A DNA stretch of 64,000 bases, taken from contig JALQPE010000609.1 in assembly GCA_030407315.1 (NCBI GenBank), positions 17,419-81,418 of the forward strand. The letters are read 5' to 3'. Position 1 is the stretch's first letter, and the number at the start of each line of letters is the position of its first letter. This DNA comes from Asparagopsis taxiformis (taxonomy: Eukaryota > Rhodophyta > Florideophyceae > Bonnemaisoniales > Bonnemaisoniaceae). The translations under genes and the position numbers were made by a program. Below, piece by piece: positions 23,854-35,646 of the stretch. Under the pieces are notes generated by a model. That model searched no databases. It was not told where the DNA came from and saw nothing but the letters and a program-made list of their open reading frames with translations.

Positions 23854-24331
23854 CGAAAGCACATTATTCTGCTTGAAATAGTTCAATGTCTATGATGCTC
23901 CATGGTCTACCGACTTGGCTGAAGTTAGCTAGCAGTGTGCAATGAATGCGATCGATTTTACTACAGCAGCGAACAAAACATTTACAAGGGATGCGAACAT
24001 GAAATGGGTCAGGAACTTTCCTAGTCCATTCTGTTTCTACAAATTCATACAACTATCACAGGAACCATCAGTTTGGGACTTGCAACACAAGATGGTAGAC
24101 ATTTGCAACAAATTATATTGGCTCACCCCTGTCTTCGTCCATATATATTCATTCCAGTCGTGAGCATTGCCCGGCATCCATTAATTTTCTACAACAGCAG
24201 TCACAGTTAAATAAGCTTTTCAAAATGGGACAAATAACCTTCCTTATCTCGAATCCGGTCCAGACTCTTTCAGCATGGCATTGATTTGAGTTTGAACACG
24301 CTTCTGTCTCTCGGGGTCGCTTGCAAGATCG

Positions 24332-25139
24332 TCAATAATATCCATTAGTTGCTAAACGGTTTGCGCAAATTTTCTTGCATGAAAACTGAAACTGTAGTCG
24401 AGCATTTCCGAAAACGGTTATTGCCATCAGGCCGCTTTTCTTCCAAGACCAACGGATGCGAGCTAGATCGCAGCCTTCATGATGCCAGAAGTCTTTTCTC
24501 AAATAGCCTCCAATCATTGTGGGCTTGAAGCGCGGACTTTTGTAGGCGAGTGTAATGAAATAATGGTCATCACAGGCTCGTAGGAGCCCCAAGGTGACAA
24601 TAAATTGACGTGAAAGATCGGAATCAACGGAATATTGTACAAAACCATGCGAGACGATCATCCATGTGGATCCTATGATGCTCTTGAATGGAACACTTTT
24701 CGAAATAGCAAGCAAGTTTGGAACTCTGCTATTGAGCAATCGACCATCTGTACTGTAATCTGAAAAGGCTTCGTCCACGAAAAATTTTCGCAAACGTTGC
24801 AGATGGAACTTGTCCCAATTATCTGTGGTACTGTCGATACTGAAAAAGTTTCGACGAAAGTCTTTTGCGTCGTCGAGCAAGGTACCCAGAATTTGTCTCT
24901 GCATCGTAGGGTACAACAAGGGATAATCGGAACCGCTGAGATTTTTGAAAAAGCTTGACACTCGGCAACATCTTCCGAAAGTGTGCCAGCAGTATACGCT
25001 TCGCCTGGAAAGCAACTACCAAGGGAAAACGAGGGCTTGTTGAAGTCATCTGCAAATTTAGACTTGCTAGTAAATCTAACGCTGGAGGACACATCTGGTC
25101 AAAGCCATTAATGGTCAGAGGTGCCACTGGAAGCATCAT
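24332..25139 (-). pseudogene. GT14 (core-2/I-branching type) glycosyltransferase fragment
   Basis: The open part, 25015-24332, reads FFKNLSGSDYPLLYPTMQR. This fits the SGSDYPL motif of the Branch (GT14) beta-1,6-N-acetylglucosaminyltransferase family, type II Golgi enzymes. It continues with SKSVPFKSIIGSTWMIVSHG (family W..L....V), CDDHYFITLAYKSPRFK (conserved D-E/H-F....NS region) and DFWHHEGCDLARIRW. Upstream sense (25139-25010) lies in other frames, so at least one frameshift separates them, and the N-terminal membrane anchor and much of the domain are absent. Best seen as a broken copy; a spliced gene is possible but no good splice sites were evident. Confidence 0.5.
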
Positions 25140-25400
25140 TTAATCGACGGAGCGGAGTAAGAGGGGGCTCTTTAGCTCCTAGGGACTGGGATAAAGTGAG
25201 TGTGAGCAGGAAAGGTTGAGCGTTCATGTCTCCGACTCGGCGCTCGGTGGAAATTGAAACGAAGTCACGTTTCGGACACGTAATGATAAAGCATCTGTCT
25301 TTGCGAACTATTCGATTATAAAGAACTAAGAGATAGATAGTTCTATCAAAATGAAGCCCATTTGGCTAGATTGATTGTTCCCAATTGATATTACGTTCTA

Positions 25401-25690
25401 GGCCCCATGTGCCCACGACCCTCCGTGTGGTTGAATAGCCAAGCCGGTAAAAATCTCTGGGATGACCGTGGGGCAGCGGGTTCGAATCTGGGCGTGGACT
25501 ACTTGCAGAGGAGTGGAATGGTCGTCACAAAGATGGGGTTCATTGTCCAGGGCGAAATCGAATGCGAAAGTAGCTCTAGCTTCACTACCGGCTTAATGCC
25601 GGTAGTTTTTCATGTAGAAAAGCGCATTTTGGAAAATTTTACAATTTTAGCTGGAACTAAATGTTATAATCTATTTTAATTAAATCGTCA
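25401..25690 (+). repeat. tRNA-derived SINE-like repeat, copy 1
   Basis: The head has a pol III A-box-like TAGCCAAGCCG (25436-25446) and a B box GGTTCGAATCT (25479-25489) at normal spacing, but it does not fold into a clean tRNA. A body follows (TGTCCAGGGCGAAATCG, then TACCGGCTTAATGCCGGTA) and an AT-rich tail. A second copy with the same body lies at 36945-37145 on the other strand. Each is about 315-320 bases beyond the 3' end of the accessory gene in its tnp2-type element. Confidence 0.6.
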
Positions 25691-26008
25691 AAAATATTCC
25701 CGCCATCGCAATTTGGTGTACTTCCCAACAGCTGTCCATTCTGCGTATAACCAGAAGACCACAGCAACGGTACAAGATTCACATATGGTGATTGTGTGGA
25801 ACGGCTAAAGCTATGCATTCTCTCTTTGCACTCTCCGGGAAAAGCAGTCGGAATAATCTAGAGTGGAAGGTTTGCATTTTCAGCCTGTGCTTGAGGGAGA
25901 GATAGATGGAGAAGTCACACTTGTCGAGTCCGCTCGCATATCCTTTAATGCATCACATTCAATTGAAGAACAATTGGATCTACTCAGGTAAGCTAACTAT
26001 CTTACTTT

Positions 26009-26965
26009 TCAATCCGATTGATCGGCTAGATCACCCTCGCTCGCTTCTTTCCTGTGGTTGTCCCTTCTCACTTTGGTCCTGTAAGTTTTCCTCTTGATTC
26101 CTTTTGCATGCTTTTGAGAACGCTTCTCAGGACTTCTAGGTCTCTTGAGAGGTTTCGCGGATATTTCCTCACTCTTTTCACTTCCATATCCGCTTCCAGA
26201 AGATGAGCTGCCGGTTCTTGAAGTATTCGCAGACTCAGAGGAATCACTATCCTTGTAATTCTGATAATGTTTCTTTCTGATACATTTTTTGATCACTCTC
26301 TCCTCCGGCTTCTTCAATGAACTTGAGTTCTTCCGATTCCTCGATCTAGAAGCGAACGTACGTAAGCGGCCAACTTCTGCACTTCTACCATCCTTTTTGG
26401 CAACACGTCCTGATCTGATACCACCTTCCCAGTTTGAGACCCTTTTCAACTCATTTCCTATACTTCCTTGAATGTTACAGGACCTTTCTCTACTTCCACT
26501 CTTCCTTGCACCCTCTGCTGACCTTTTCCTTGTTGCCATCCTCTCTTCAATGAGCTTTCTAATTGCCCAGTGGTTTTCAGTCTGTGAAAATACATGCAAG
26601 GAAGTGTTTTGAGAGGCAAGTTCGATTAAGTTTTCCATTTCGCGCGGATGTTCTGCAAGACTCTGACAGTAGGTCTTGGTTCCAAAATCATCGACGAGGT
26701 TCTTGTTCAATAGTGACGCAATGATGTTCTTTGCTCTGGTATTGCGCTGGCGATGTGTGCAATCGTCAGTGAACGTCTGGTAGGTCATAAGTTCATCTCC
26801 TTCATGTTTTGCGTTATGCTTCGTGATAAACTCGTACAGATACTTAGAAACATTGACAAATCGAAAGATATCTTTCCCTTTTCCGTTTTCATTAACAGGT
26901 AAGCTGTCAGTTTGGCACCTAGTCGGTGGTGGAATAGGAAAGAGGTTTCCTCTTCTTTCAGGCAT
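26009..26965 (-). CDS. Basic accessory protein of tnp2-type element, copy A
   Basis: Intact frame. I start it at ATG 26965 (MPERRGNLFPIPPPTR), because this aligns with the start of the copy at 35647 (MLNKPIVLLPIPPPSR). The N-terminal half (about 150 residues) is conserved between the copies: DIFRFVNVSKYL, CTHRQRNTRAKNIIASLL, QTENHWAIRKLIEERMATRK. The C-terminal half is Ser/Arg/Lys-rich and diverged. Such a layout suggests a DNA- or RNA-binding nuclear protein; the family is unknown to me. It is divergent from the transposase, 400 bases away. In this element class the second gene often encodes an end-binding protein that helps transposition, which is inference here. Confidence 0.75.
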   Translation of the reverse strand: MPERRGNLFPIPPPTRCQTDSLPVNENGKGKDIFRFVNVSKYLYEFITKHNAKHEGDELMTYQTFTDDCTHRQRNTRAKNIIASLLNKNLVDDFGTKTYCQSLAEHPREMENLIELASQNTSLHVFSQTENHWAIRKLIEERMATRKRSAEGARKSGSRERSCNIQGSIGNELKRVSNWEGGIRSGRVAKKDGRSAEVGRLRTFASRSRNRKNSSSLKKPEERVIKKCIRKKHYQNYKDSDSSESANTSRTGSSSSGSGYGSEKSEEISAKPLKRPRSPEKRSQKHAKGIKRKTYRTKVRRDNHRKEASEGDLADQSD

Positions 26966-27364
26966 TATGGTTGTTTGATTTTCACTGTCTTTTGCTGATA
27001 CAGGGTTTGCTGTGAAGTAGTATCCTATGCCGGATGAGGAAAGCTTGGTACATTCCCTGAACTCCATCAAGCCTCAACTAGCGACGATACTAGCTTTTAT
27101 AGACCAAGCTCAACGCAGCATTGAACTTTTTCCATCTAACTGTTTCGCTTGGAGATGCATTGGTGCAGTTTACCGTTTTCCCTTTTTTCGTATCACAATT
27201 GCTCACTCTTCTGTCTTCGATGGATCACAGAATATATCCATAGGAAAACTGTAAGCATAATCTCTGTTCAAAAGTAGATAGCTCGGAGTGGATTTGCGTC
27301 TGCACTAACTATTCTGCAACTCTTTGCATCCATCGAAACTCACCGCTGTGACAGGAACGCGGAA
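26966..27364. promoter_or_regulatory. Bidirectional promoter region, element copy A
   Basis: About 400 bases between the divergent accessory and transposase genes; both starts face away from it. No single promoter element could be fixed. Confidence 0.45.
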
Positions 27365-30300
27365 ATGGACAGATTCGTGTGTTTGGCAGAATATGGATGT
27401 CGTTGTCGGCCCCCGGGAAAACCCGTAGACAAAAGCACAATGAAGCGCCACCGTGCGATATCAAACAGAAAGAGGACATCTCTCGGCCTCCCCAAGCTAC
27501 CACGAGGGCCAAGGCATACCTTTTCTGCTTCTCAGAGTGTTTCTAATCGCTTCTATCGTTTACAAGAGGAAAGATTGCTCGAAAATATGAAGGCAAAGAG
27601 GCTACGCAGTATAGAAACGGATGTATATGACGAAAACAACGGCGGAAATCATATGGAACAATACGAGGACGTAGGTTGCAGTGGAGACGAAGCGGATGTC
27701 GAGTCAGAACGTCATGATTTTGGCAGACCTGGTTCTAGTAGTTTCGAAGGGGATTCTGATTCCTCCTTTATGTTTGAGTCTTCCACCGAAGAAGCGCTTG
27801 AAAAGATGAGTTCTCTTCTCGCAGACCCGAGCTGTGCACTGCAAGATGTTCAAGATCCGTTAACTACAATCCCTATATCCCAAGAAGATGAAGTTCTCGA
27901 AATGGAACAGACAGAAAATCATCAGAACGAAACTAACAATTTCTCTACAAGAGCCTTTAACCGTGTGAGATTCAAATCCTGGTGTGACTCGAATAAGAAA
28001 TGGGTATACTTTGGTGTCAAGTTCTCTCTTCCAGCAACCGTGATGGACACTGTACTCGAAAATATCTCTTCATCGTACAAGTCATGGAAAACGATACGTC
28101 GAAACATGGCAAAGTATTCTAATCTCCTCCCGATTTCCTATCTAACTTGTAGAGGACACATGCTTCTCAACAAAGCTGACATCGAATTCAACGATGGTGG
28201 AGTTATGATTTCGGAGTTACCGGGAAGTTTCAGCGGATGCATTGTTTGCCTTGAAAGGGATGAATTTTCCGAGATAACTTCGTTTGATTATCTCCCTCTT
28301 CTACCTCGAATTCGAGCTTGGGTCCAAAATGAAAACACATGTAAGGTACTATATGATTACATGGAGAGGAGAAAGAAGTCCAATTCAGCGGATGGTGAGG
28401 AATACATTGATGACTTTTTCAGTGGATGGTTGTTCAAGAAAATTGTATCATCTCTAGGTGGTGATGACATGATAGAAAACGATATTTTCATTTCCCTATC
28501 ATGTGATGGATTCCAACCTTATGGAAACAGGAAATATGACTGTTGGCCAATTGTCGCTCTTGTCCATAACCTACCACCGCAGATGAGATTCCTCATGTGG
28601 AATGTTATACCTTTGGGAGTCATAAAGGGCCCGAAGGAGCCTGTTCTACTGCACACTTTCCTTCAACCACTTTTGGAAGAGGTATCCAAAATCAATCGCA
28701 ACGGAGGAACGCCGATCAAATTCTGGGATGGATCAGTACGAAAGGTCCGTGTGCATGTTTTATGGGTTACTGGAGACTCTCCAGCAGTAGCTAAACTTGC
28801 CGGACTTACAGGATCTAACGGAAAGTGTCCGTGTCGCTTCTGCGAGATTGTCGGCTTTCGCCTAAGCGGTTCAAATCACTACTACTTCCCTTCGAAGATA
28901 AGAGTATCCAATGGTAAGAGATCGAAATACGAACGGCTTTATGATCCCGAAAATTTGGACTGCAGATCAGAAGAGTCCGTGAATGGTACATGGGAATCGT
29001 TAGAAAATCCGTGCATGACATCTGCGCAGAAACGCAAGATCAATGTGGAAACTGGCATTAAGAGGAAGACAAGTGTTATGGAACTTGACACTGTTTTTCC
29101 GTTTTCTTCTTTCCCTATTGATACTATGCACCTATTTCTAAACCTCATCAAGGATCTAATGTCAATATGGAAGGGGGACAGTGTCCACATGCAGAGATCG
29201 GGTTTCAGTACAGCGGAATTTGTCCTTTCTGCTCATCAATGGGAAATGATAGACAAGGAATTCGCGAACATTGGATCAGGAACTTGTGAAAGGGCTTTCG
29301 GGTCTGTACCATTAGATTCCTCGTGGTACTCATCGTGGAAAGCAACACAGTGCAAAGATTTTGCAGTGATTTACGCACCAATATTGATGGAAGGACACCT
29401 ACCGAGCCGTCTTATGGATGGATTGTGGTGCTTCAGCAACGTTGTCGAGCTGTGTTCTCGGGCAAGTCTTTCGAAGGAGGACGTTGGGCGCCTCCATGAA
29501 TCTGCAATTTCCTTCCTGAAGAACTTCGAAAAAAATTATTTTGGATACGATCCAAGGAGAGTTGGGTTGTGCAAATCAACACTTCATCAGATATTGCATC
29601 TAAGGGACTGTGTTGAAGCATGCGGACCACCGGTGATCTACAGTCAGTTCTGGGTAGAGCGCTACATTGGGTTTATCAAGAAAAGGCTTAATGCAACCAA
29701 TCTAGCTGCAGAATCTATATTTGAAGGGGAGAAACTACTGGAGAGCTACAAGCTCTTCTTTTCAGAGCCTTTCACTGCCCCTGAGGAACAGAAAAGTGAT
29801 GAGGACCGGAAGCTACTATTCCCAGATGGGGAACACTTTCTTTCAGAGCTTTCTCATCCACACCTAAACCTAAGACGCCTTTTGTGTGAATACATTATGA
29901 AAACGGCTAATCTGACATCAACAGAGGCACATGAAGCAACAAAACAAGACAGGATATTATCCTTTGGTTCTTTAGAGAACCATTCCGGAAATGGGTGGGA
30001 GAAGTACGGCGCGAAGGAGTCCAAGCGGCATTGCTCTGGTGATATCCGGCCTGACTACTTCATTTCTGCGCAGTTCAAAGTTGATGGTGACAATAATTCT
30101 ATTTCAGTGTACTATGGGAGAATCCTTCGCATCTTGAGATATACGTTTCATCTTTCCTCTGGAATCTCTACACATGATTTGATTCTCGCTGACTGGGTGT
30201 CAGGGCTGAAGAGGACAAGGTGGGATCAAGTGTATCGAGTGAACGCGGGATCGAATATGTTCTCTTCACCAACTGTTGAGGACCCATCAGTTCTGCTCAA

Positions 30301-30493
30301 TATTGTTGGGGTTTTGATTCATTCTGTGCCAAAAATTGCAAGAACACGACAAGGAATTGTCCAACACGTGATCGCAGAAAAGTTTGAGGAGAGGTATTAC
30401 ATAATGGATCCCTTTAGAAGAATTCATCAGCTTTTGGACGCGGAGAAGTGCTCCCCGGATGGAATCAACCGAACGTTACAAGGAATGAAATGA
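27365..30493 (+). CDS. tnp2/CACTA-like transposase, copy A
   Basis: Intact 1,042-codon frame. It begins with a Cys-rich head (FVCLAEYGCRCRPPGKPVDK) and a basic patch (RHRAISNRKR). An acidic Ser-rich linker follows to about residue 190. The core matches the Transposase_21 (tnp2) family of CACTA/EnSpm elements: SCDGFQPYGNRKYDCWP near residue 380, NLPPQMRFLMWNVIPLG, WVTGDSPAVAKLAGL near 470, and the zinc-like CPCRFCE. Later come FPIDTMHLFLNLIKDL and FWVERYIGFIKKRLNATN near 760, as in the domain that follows tnp2 in plant proteins. The two Asp blocks and the later Glu are candidate DDE residues. The frame is complete and unbroken, so the element may be recent or active. Copy B at 32109 is diverged but clearly homologous over the whole length. 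Confidence 0.85.
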   Translation: MDRFVCLAEYGCRCRPPGKPVDKSTMKRHRAISNRKRTSLGLPKLPRGPRHTFSASQSVSNRFYRLQEERLLENMKAKRLRSIETDVYDENNGGNHMEQYEDVGCSGDEADVESERHDFGRPGSSSFEGDSDSSFMFESSTEEALEKMSSLLADPSCALQDVQDPLTTIPISQEDEVLEMEQTENHQNETNNFSTRAFNRVRFKSWCDSNKKWVYFGVKFSLPATVMDTVLENISSSYKSWKTIRRNMAKYSNLLPISYLTCRGHMLLNKADIEFNDGGVMISELPGSFSGCIVCLERDEFSEITSFDYLPLLPRIRAWVQNENTCKVLYDYMERRKKSNSADGEEYIDDFFSGWLFKKIVSSLGGDDMIENDIFISLSCDGFQPYGNRKYDCWPIVALVHNLPPQMRFLMWNVIPLGVIKGPKEPVLLHTFLQPLLEEVSKINRNGGTPIKFWDGSVRKVRVHVLWVTGDSPAVAKLAGLTGSNGKCPCRFCEIVGFRLSGSNHYYFPSKIRVSNGKRSKYERLYDPENLDCRSEESVNGTWESLENPCMTSAQKRKINVETGIKRKTSVMELDTVFPFSSFPIDTMHLFLNLIKDLMSIWKGDSVHMQRSGFSTAEFVLSAHQWEMIDKEFANIGSGTCERAFGSVPLDSSWYSSWKATQCKDFAVIYAPILMEGHLPSRLMDGLWCFSNVVELCSRASLSKEDVGRLHESAISFLKNFEKNYFGYDPRRVGLCKSTLHQILHLRDCVEACGPPVIYSQFWVERYIGFIKKRLNATNLAAESIFEGEKLLESYKLFFSEPFTAPEEQKSDEDRKLLFPDGEHFLSELSHPHLNLRRLLCEYIMKTANLTSTEAHEATKQDRILSFGSLENHSGNGWEKYGAKESKRHCSGDIRPDYFISAQFKVDGDNNSISVYYGRILRILRYTFHLSSGISTHDLILADWVSGLKRTRWDQVYRVNAGSNMFSSPTVEDPSVLLNIVGVLIHSVPKIARTRQGIVQHVIAEKFEERYYIMDPFRRIHQLLDAEKCSPDGINRTLQGMK

Positions 30494-31142
30494 ATAATCC
30501 CTTCACGAATGAATGGATGGCGATTCACATATCTAGTTCAGTCTACTTTTTCTGATGGGCTGGTTTGGTGATTATTTACGTGAAGCAGATTGAAAACCCC
30601 CCTGAGTTGGTACCATCTTCCCCACGCATCATGCGGCTCTCGACCCGAAATAAGGTCATGACTGGAATGTGTTCCCATTCATGAGTTCCACGAAATATTT
30701 ACAACTCTGAACTACGGGAAGCTGCGGGTTACAAAACAACGAGATGATGTCTCGTCATTTCTGATTGCGTCCCGATCGTCACACCTCTGTGACTGTCACG
30801 ATACTATGTTTAACTGTCACGTCGCGGATGATAAAAAATGTCACTGTTATGATAAATTTCTTTCGAATACGACGTGCCAACGGCACATTCCTCACGCAAT
30901 TGAGCCAATGAAATCAAATGAGAAATCCAGATCCTCTGTTTTTTCCAAATTGTTTTTGTTTCAATACAGCGACATGAAAGGGGGTCAAAAGTGTGTTCAC
31001 TGGAGCACAAGCGTATGACAGCTAGAGGACAGTCGGGTACAAGTGGAGGACACGTGGATCTCTCTCTGAGGTCACTAGAAAGTTTCGCTATCCTCTTAAA
31101 ATACTCCTACATCAAGATTTATTAGACTCCTATGATCATCTA
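30494..31142 (+). other. 3' region of element copy A
   Basis: No gene. The block 30945-31090 is homologous, in the same direction relative to the transposase, to 31725-31580 beyond copy B. Shared stretches include TTTTTGTTTCAATA and later TGGAGGACA plus TGTGGA-like pieces. This supports common descent of the two elements and suggests that the element end is near 31090. I could not define exact termini or a target duplication. Confidence 0.5.
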
Positions 31143-31510
31143 TCAATCCTCCATCTCCACTCGCAAATGTCCACTAGGGTGTAGGTCTGTCTCTGGTGTG
31201 GCATTTTCATTTTCAATTAGCATGCTGTATACTAGTTCCAATGATGGACGCCGACCTTGGTGGAAGTTATGAAAATTTGCCAAGTTTCGCATTAGTGGTG
31301 CCCAGTCCGAAATGTGGTACAGTCCATTAAGAAAAAAGTGTACCGTAGTTTGCTCATCGTCTATGTGTGGGTAAACCGATTGGAGCATCGTGTTCCTTAG
31401 TAGGCTGTGGCGATCAATGTAATCTTGTATCGGTTCTCCTTGCACATGTTTGAGTTAATCAGCTTGGCGACGAAGTTTGGCTTCTGAGTGCTGGGGCGGC
31501 CCTAGTAGAC
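31143..31510 (-). pseudogene. Fragment of a copia-type gag gene
   Basis: A short frame reads EPIQDYIDRHSLLRNTML and VHFFLNGLYHISDWAPLMRN, typical of the gag capsid domain of Ty1/copia LTR retrotransposons. Coding sense extends upstream to about 31510 through an in-frame TAA. No pol domain or LTR is present, so this is a relic, caught between the two tnp2-type elements. Confidence 0.55.
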
Positions 31511-31579
31511 ATTTTCGAGAGTAAATGGAGGATAATATATGAATAAATTGAGCATTATCAAATTTATTACATTGATGAC

Positions 31580-31725
31580 AACGGGGTTATAACCATAGAT
31601 GTAGAAGTCCTCCGAAAAAATTCCACATGTCCTCCATGTTTCCTCCCAAGAGCTCCACTTGTCTTTCCTATATGCTCCAGAAAGCTTGGTTTTGCCCCCC
31701 TCTCATTTAGTTATATTGAAACAAA
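31580..31725 (-). repeat. 3' block of element copy B
   Basis: Reverse-strand sequence beginning ATTCTTTTTGTTTCAATA and running through GAGCATATAGG and ATGGAGGACATGTGGA. It matches the block at 30945-31090 beyond the transposase of copy A. It lies about 400 bases past the stop codon of the copy B transposase. Confidence 0.55.
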
Positions 31726-32108
31726 AAGAATAATTTTTGGGGGCAAAATGTCAATCCTATTGGATGAAATGCACATGCAAGAGGCTGAGCTGCATGGGAA
31801 TAGTGTAAGCTCAGTATGATAACCTTGCAGTCCATTACAGTGCAAAGCGTGACGTATTCCGAAAATAGATATCACTCACGATCTGACTACCGTTACAATA
31901 AAATGAAAGCGAAAGTCACGGTGAAGTGTAACGCCGCATCCCATTATCATTCTCTCCATTTTAATTTATCGTACCACAGCACCTGGACGGTGGTTTCCGC
32001 TTCAGTTTTTCTTCGCCGACTGCCCTTTTGACAAACCTAGGAAAAGCTTGCCAGCTCGTGCCTTTCTCTATCCTTCCGTCCTGCAGTGCAGGCAACAACC
32101 ATCTCGGT

Positions 32109-35100
32109 TCACTCTATCCCGAACAGAGTACGATTAATACCGTCCGGGGATTTTTCGTGCTTGTCTAGCAGATTATGAGTTCTGCGATAGGGATCCAGTA
32201 TATAACTCCGATACTCCCTCCCATTTGCGGAAGCTTCTTTGCGCATGATGGGATTTCCGGAGGGAATCACATGTTTCATCACTCCAATGAGGTTGAGTAA
32301 AACACTTGGATCCTCAACCGTAGGACCAACGAACATTTTTCTTCTTGATTGACTATGATATACCTGGCCCCATCTCGTCTTGTGCAATCCAGACGCCCAG
32401 TCTATAATGAGAACAACCCTTGTAAAATTCACCGAGGACAAGACAAAGTTGTACTGACATATGCGTCTTATTCGCCCGTAGTATACAGAGGTGCATCCCT
32501 CCGAGCTTTGATCAGATTTGAACTCGGCAGACACGAAATAGTCTGGTCTGATCTTGTTATGAGAATGTCGCTTGGAATCCTTCGCACCAAATTTCAGACG
32601 CACGTCACCAAATTGCTTCTCAACGGCACCAAAACAGAGAATAGCATCATCCTCACATGATTTTTGCGCCTCATCCATTGAAATACCGTTTGTCTTCATT
32701 ATGTATTCACAGAGTAGACGGCGAAGATTCATATGAGAATGCGACAATTGTGATACAGAGTGAGAGCCTTCCGGGAATTTGAGATTGATATCACCGGTAT
32801 CACTTCCCCCCTTGTCTTGAGCTGAAAATGACTCCCCATAGAATGCCTTGTAGCTCTCCAGTAATTTTTCACTCTCCAACAATGATTCAGCAGCCATATT
32901 CGACGCATTAAGCCTGTTCTTCACGAAGCCGATATATCTTTCTACCCAAAACTGGTTGTAGTTGGCAGGGGGGCCACAAGCTTCTATACATTCTCTTAGA
33001 TGCAGAATTTGATGAATTGTGGACTTGCAAAGTCCTACTCTCTCTGGGTCGAAGCAGAAATAGTTGCGCTCATAGCTTTGGAAGAATGAGACAGCCGCTC
33101 CACCCAGCGATTCAACATCTCTCGTGGAAAGAAATGGTCGGCTCGAAAGCTCAACGATATTACTGAAATCCCAAACGCTATCCATAATACGGCGCGGAAG
33201 ATGACCTTCAAGTAGTACTGGGGCGTAAGATACCACAAACTCTTTGCACTGTGCTGCTTTCCAGGAATAATAGAACGACGAATCCATCGGCACAGGTCCG
33301 AATGCAGCTTCACATGTCCCCGACCCAATAGAAGAAAAATCTTCGTCAATCATTCTCCATTGATCTCGTCCAATGACAAAATCCAACGATCCGAGATCAC
33401 ATCTCTGAAGATGAACATTTTCTCCTTTCCAGATTTCCATAAGATCCTTGGTAACATTCAGTACTAAGTGCATGGTATCGATAGGGAATGACAGGAAGGG
33501 GTAAATTGTTTCAGAATTCATCACTACTGTTCTTTCCTTCAGGCCAGTTTCAATGCTCAGTTTGCGACGTTGCGTAGTTGAAAGTTCATGGTTCTCCAAT
33601 GTTTTCCAGACATCGCGCACAGACTTGTTTGTTCGTTTCACGAGATCGTTGGGGTCATAGAAAATTTGATAACGTGTCGACTGGCCATGCCTAACCCTCA
33701 ATTTAGATGGGAAATAGTAGTGATTCGATCCGCGATGTCGATATCCACTAATCTCGCAGAACCGGCATGGAGACTTTCCATTGGATCCAGTAAGGCCAGC
33801 TATTTTGGCAATTGCAGGAGAGTCTCCTGTAATCCATAAGATATGTACGCGGATCTTCCGAAGAGATCCGTCCCAGAACTGCATAGGGGTTCCTCCATCG
33901 TAATTAATTTCACGGATCTCATCAAGAAGCGGTTGGAAATAGGTATGTAGCTGAACAGGCTCTCTTGGAACCTTTATGAAGCCCAGTGGGATGACATTCC
34001 ACATGAGGAATCTCATTTGTGGTGGTAAGTTATGGTTTAGAGCAACTAGAGGCCAGCAATCGTATTTCTTGTTGCCGAAAGGCTGAAAACCATCACAAGA
34101 GGGAGCTATGAAAATGTCATCCTCAAGCTTATCATCACCACCCAGTGCAAGTGCAATTTTTTTGTACAAAGAGCCGTCCAGGTAATCCTCAAAACCGTCG
34201 CTCTGTTCTACAGAAACATCATCCCGTTTTCCCTTCTTGTAGTTATAGAGCGCCTCACACGCTTTCTCATCACGTACCCATGCACGCAATCGAGGAAGAA
34301 GGGGAAGGTATTCGAAGGACGTAATTTGACACTCCTTCCCATGCCTATGACAAATAGAGCAGTGCTTAGAAAAATTGGATAAGTTATCTGTTGCGACTTC
34401 ATCACGCTCTGTTGCAGAGCTAGCCTTTTCAAGAAGCATGTGTCCTCCACAAGTTCTATATGAAATAGGGGATAGACCAGTGTATTTTTCAAGATTCCGT
34501 CGAACAGTCTTCCAGCATTTGTAGGGAGCAGAAATATTCTCAAGCAATGTGTTCATTACTGTTTCTGCAAGCGCAAACTTGACACCAAACAGTACCCATC
34601 TTCTGTTAGATTTGCACCAAGATCTGAATTTCGAAAAGCTCAATGCTCTATGTATTTCCATCTCTTCCTGCGCAATCATCACTCCCGAAGCCTCCTGCTC
34701 ATCTTCTACGTTCGAAGGCGAATGCAATACATCTCTAATTGATATTATGTCTTCTGTACCAGATTGAAAAGATCGCAGAGTGGGGGAGGATTCAAGGCTA
34801 CCTTCCATCGCTATTATTTGTGGCGACGTAACATCACTCGATTGATGATCGGGTATAAGTAAAGGTTCTCGGGAAAATTCCGGTTCGGACGCTGTGACAG
34901 ATTCATTTCCCGGTTCAATATCAATGGGATCTTGTTCGTTTTGTTCATATTCTTCCTTGATTTCTTCGTCGGCATTGACCCAGACGTTACTCTTTCCTAC
35001 GTTCTTGGATTTTAGTTCTTCTCCAAGCTCTTGAAAGCGAGATAAAACCTTATTCGAAGTAGCCGGGCTGAACTTCGGTCCTCTTGGAAGTTTTGGGAGC

Positions 35101-35236
35101 CCCTGTAGAGCTCTTTTTCGGTTGGATACTATCCACATAGTATGTTTCTATGGCGTTTCATTGTGCTTTTGTCTACAGCCTTCCCCACCGGGCGGCACCG
35201 ACATCCATATTCGGCCAAACAGACGTAGCTATCCAT
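32109..35236 (-). pseudogene. tnp2/CACTA-like transposase, copy B, frameshifted at its N-terminus
   Basis: The main frame, 35138-32109 (1,009 codons), is open and parallels copy A throughout: SCDGFQPFGNKKYDCWPLV, WITGDSPAIAKIAGL, SPCRFCEI, FPIDTMHLVLNVTKDLM and FWVERYIGFVKNRLNASN. The conserved Cys-rich head (YVCLAEYGCRCRPVGKAVDK, from ATG 35236) lies in a different frame. Between the two is an extra stretch of about 17 bases at 35126-35143 that forms ATACTAT...ATAGTAT. So the head is cut off from the body by a small fold-back insertion. A shorter protein could still start at the in-frame ATG 35138. The core is otherwise undamaged. Confidence 0.8.
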
Positions 35237-35646
35237 CTCTAGAACACAGCTGTCAATGAAAAATTTGAGCTAGACACTGTAAAAAGCATTGGCAATGCGT
35301 TTTCTCGAACTCAGTGTGAAGCCCACTATTTCCTCTTCAGGGAAAATTCGCATCGAAGCTCAAAAGTGTTATAGTATCTCATAGAGATGATTTATAACAG
35401 TGCGGGAGGTATCAAAAACCAGAGACAGTGATACCAGAGGATTTCTTCGGTTAGTTATTGCGCCATTTTGCAAAACGAAGCGAAAAAATGTCAATGAACA
35501 ATATAATACTTCATACAAATCTCACAGTATAAGATGGTAGACCGTTTCACAGACTACCGGATGCCCCAGCACGAAAACAAGAAAACCAATGCATCTGGAA
35601 CTCTCCTGGACAGGTGCATTCTTACTGACATAGTTCCATAGCTACA
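35237..35646. promoter_or_regulatory. Bidirectional promoter region, element copy B
   Basis: About 410 bases between the divergent transposase and accessory genes, the counterpart of 26966-27364 in copy A and of nearly the same length. No element could be fixed within it. Confidence 0.4.

Noticed and set aside
25430..25500. A functional tRNA gene
   Set aside because: A and B boxes are present, but I could not pair a clean acceptor stem and cloverleaf, and a related body occurs elsewhere without the head. SINE-like fits better.
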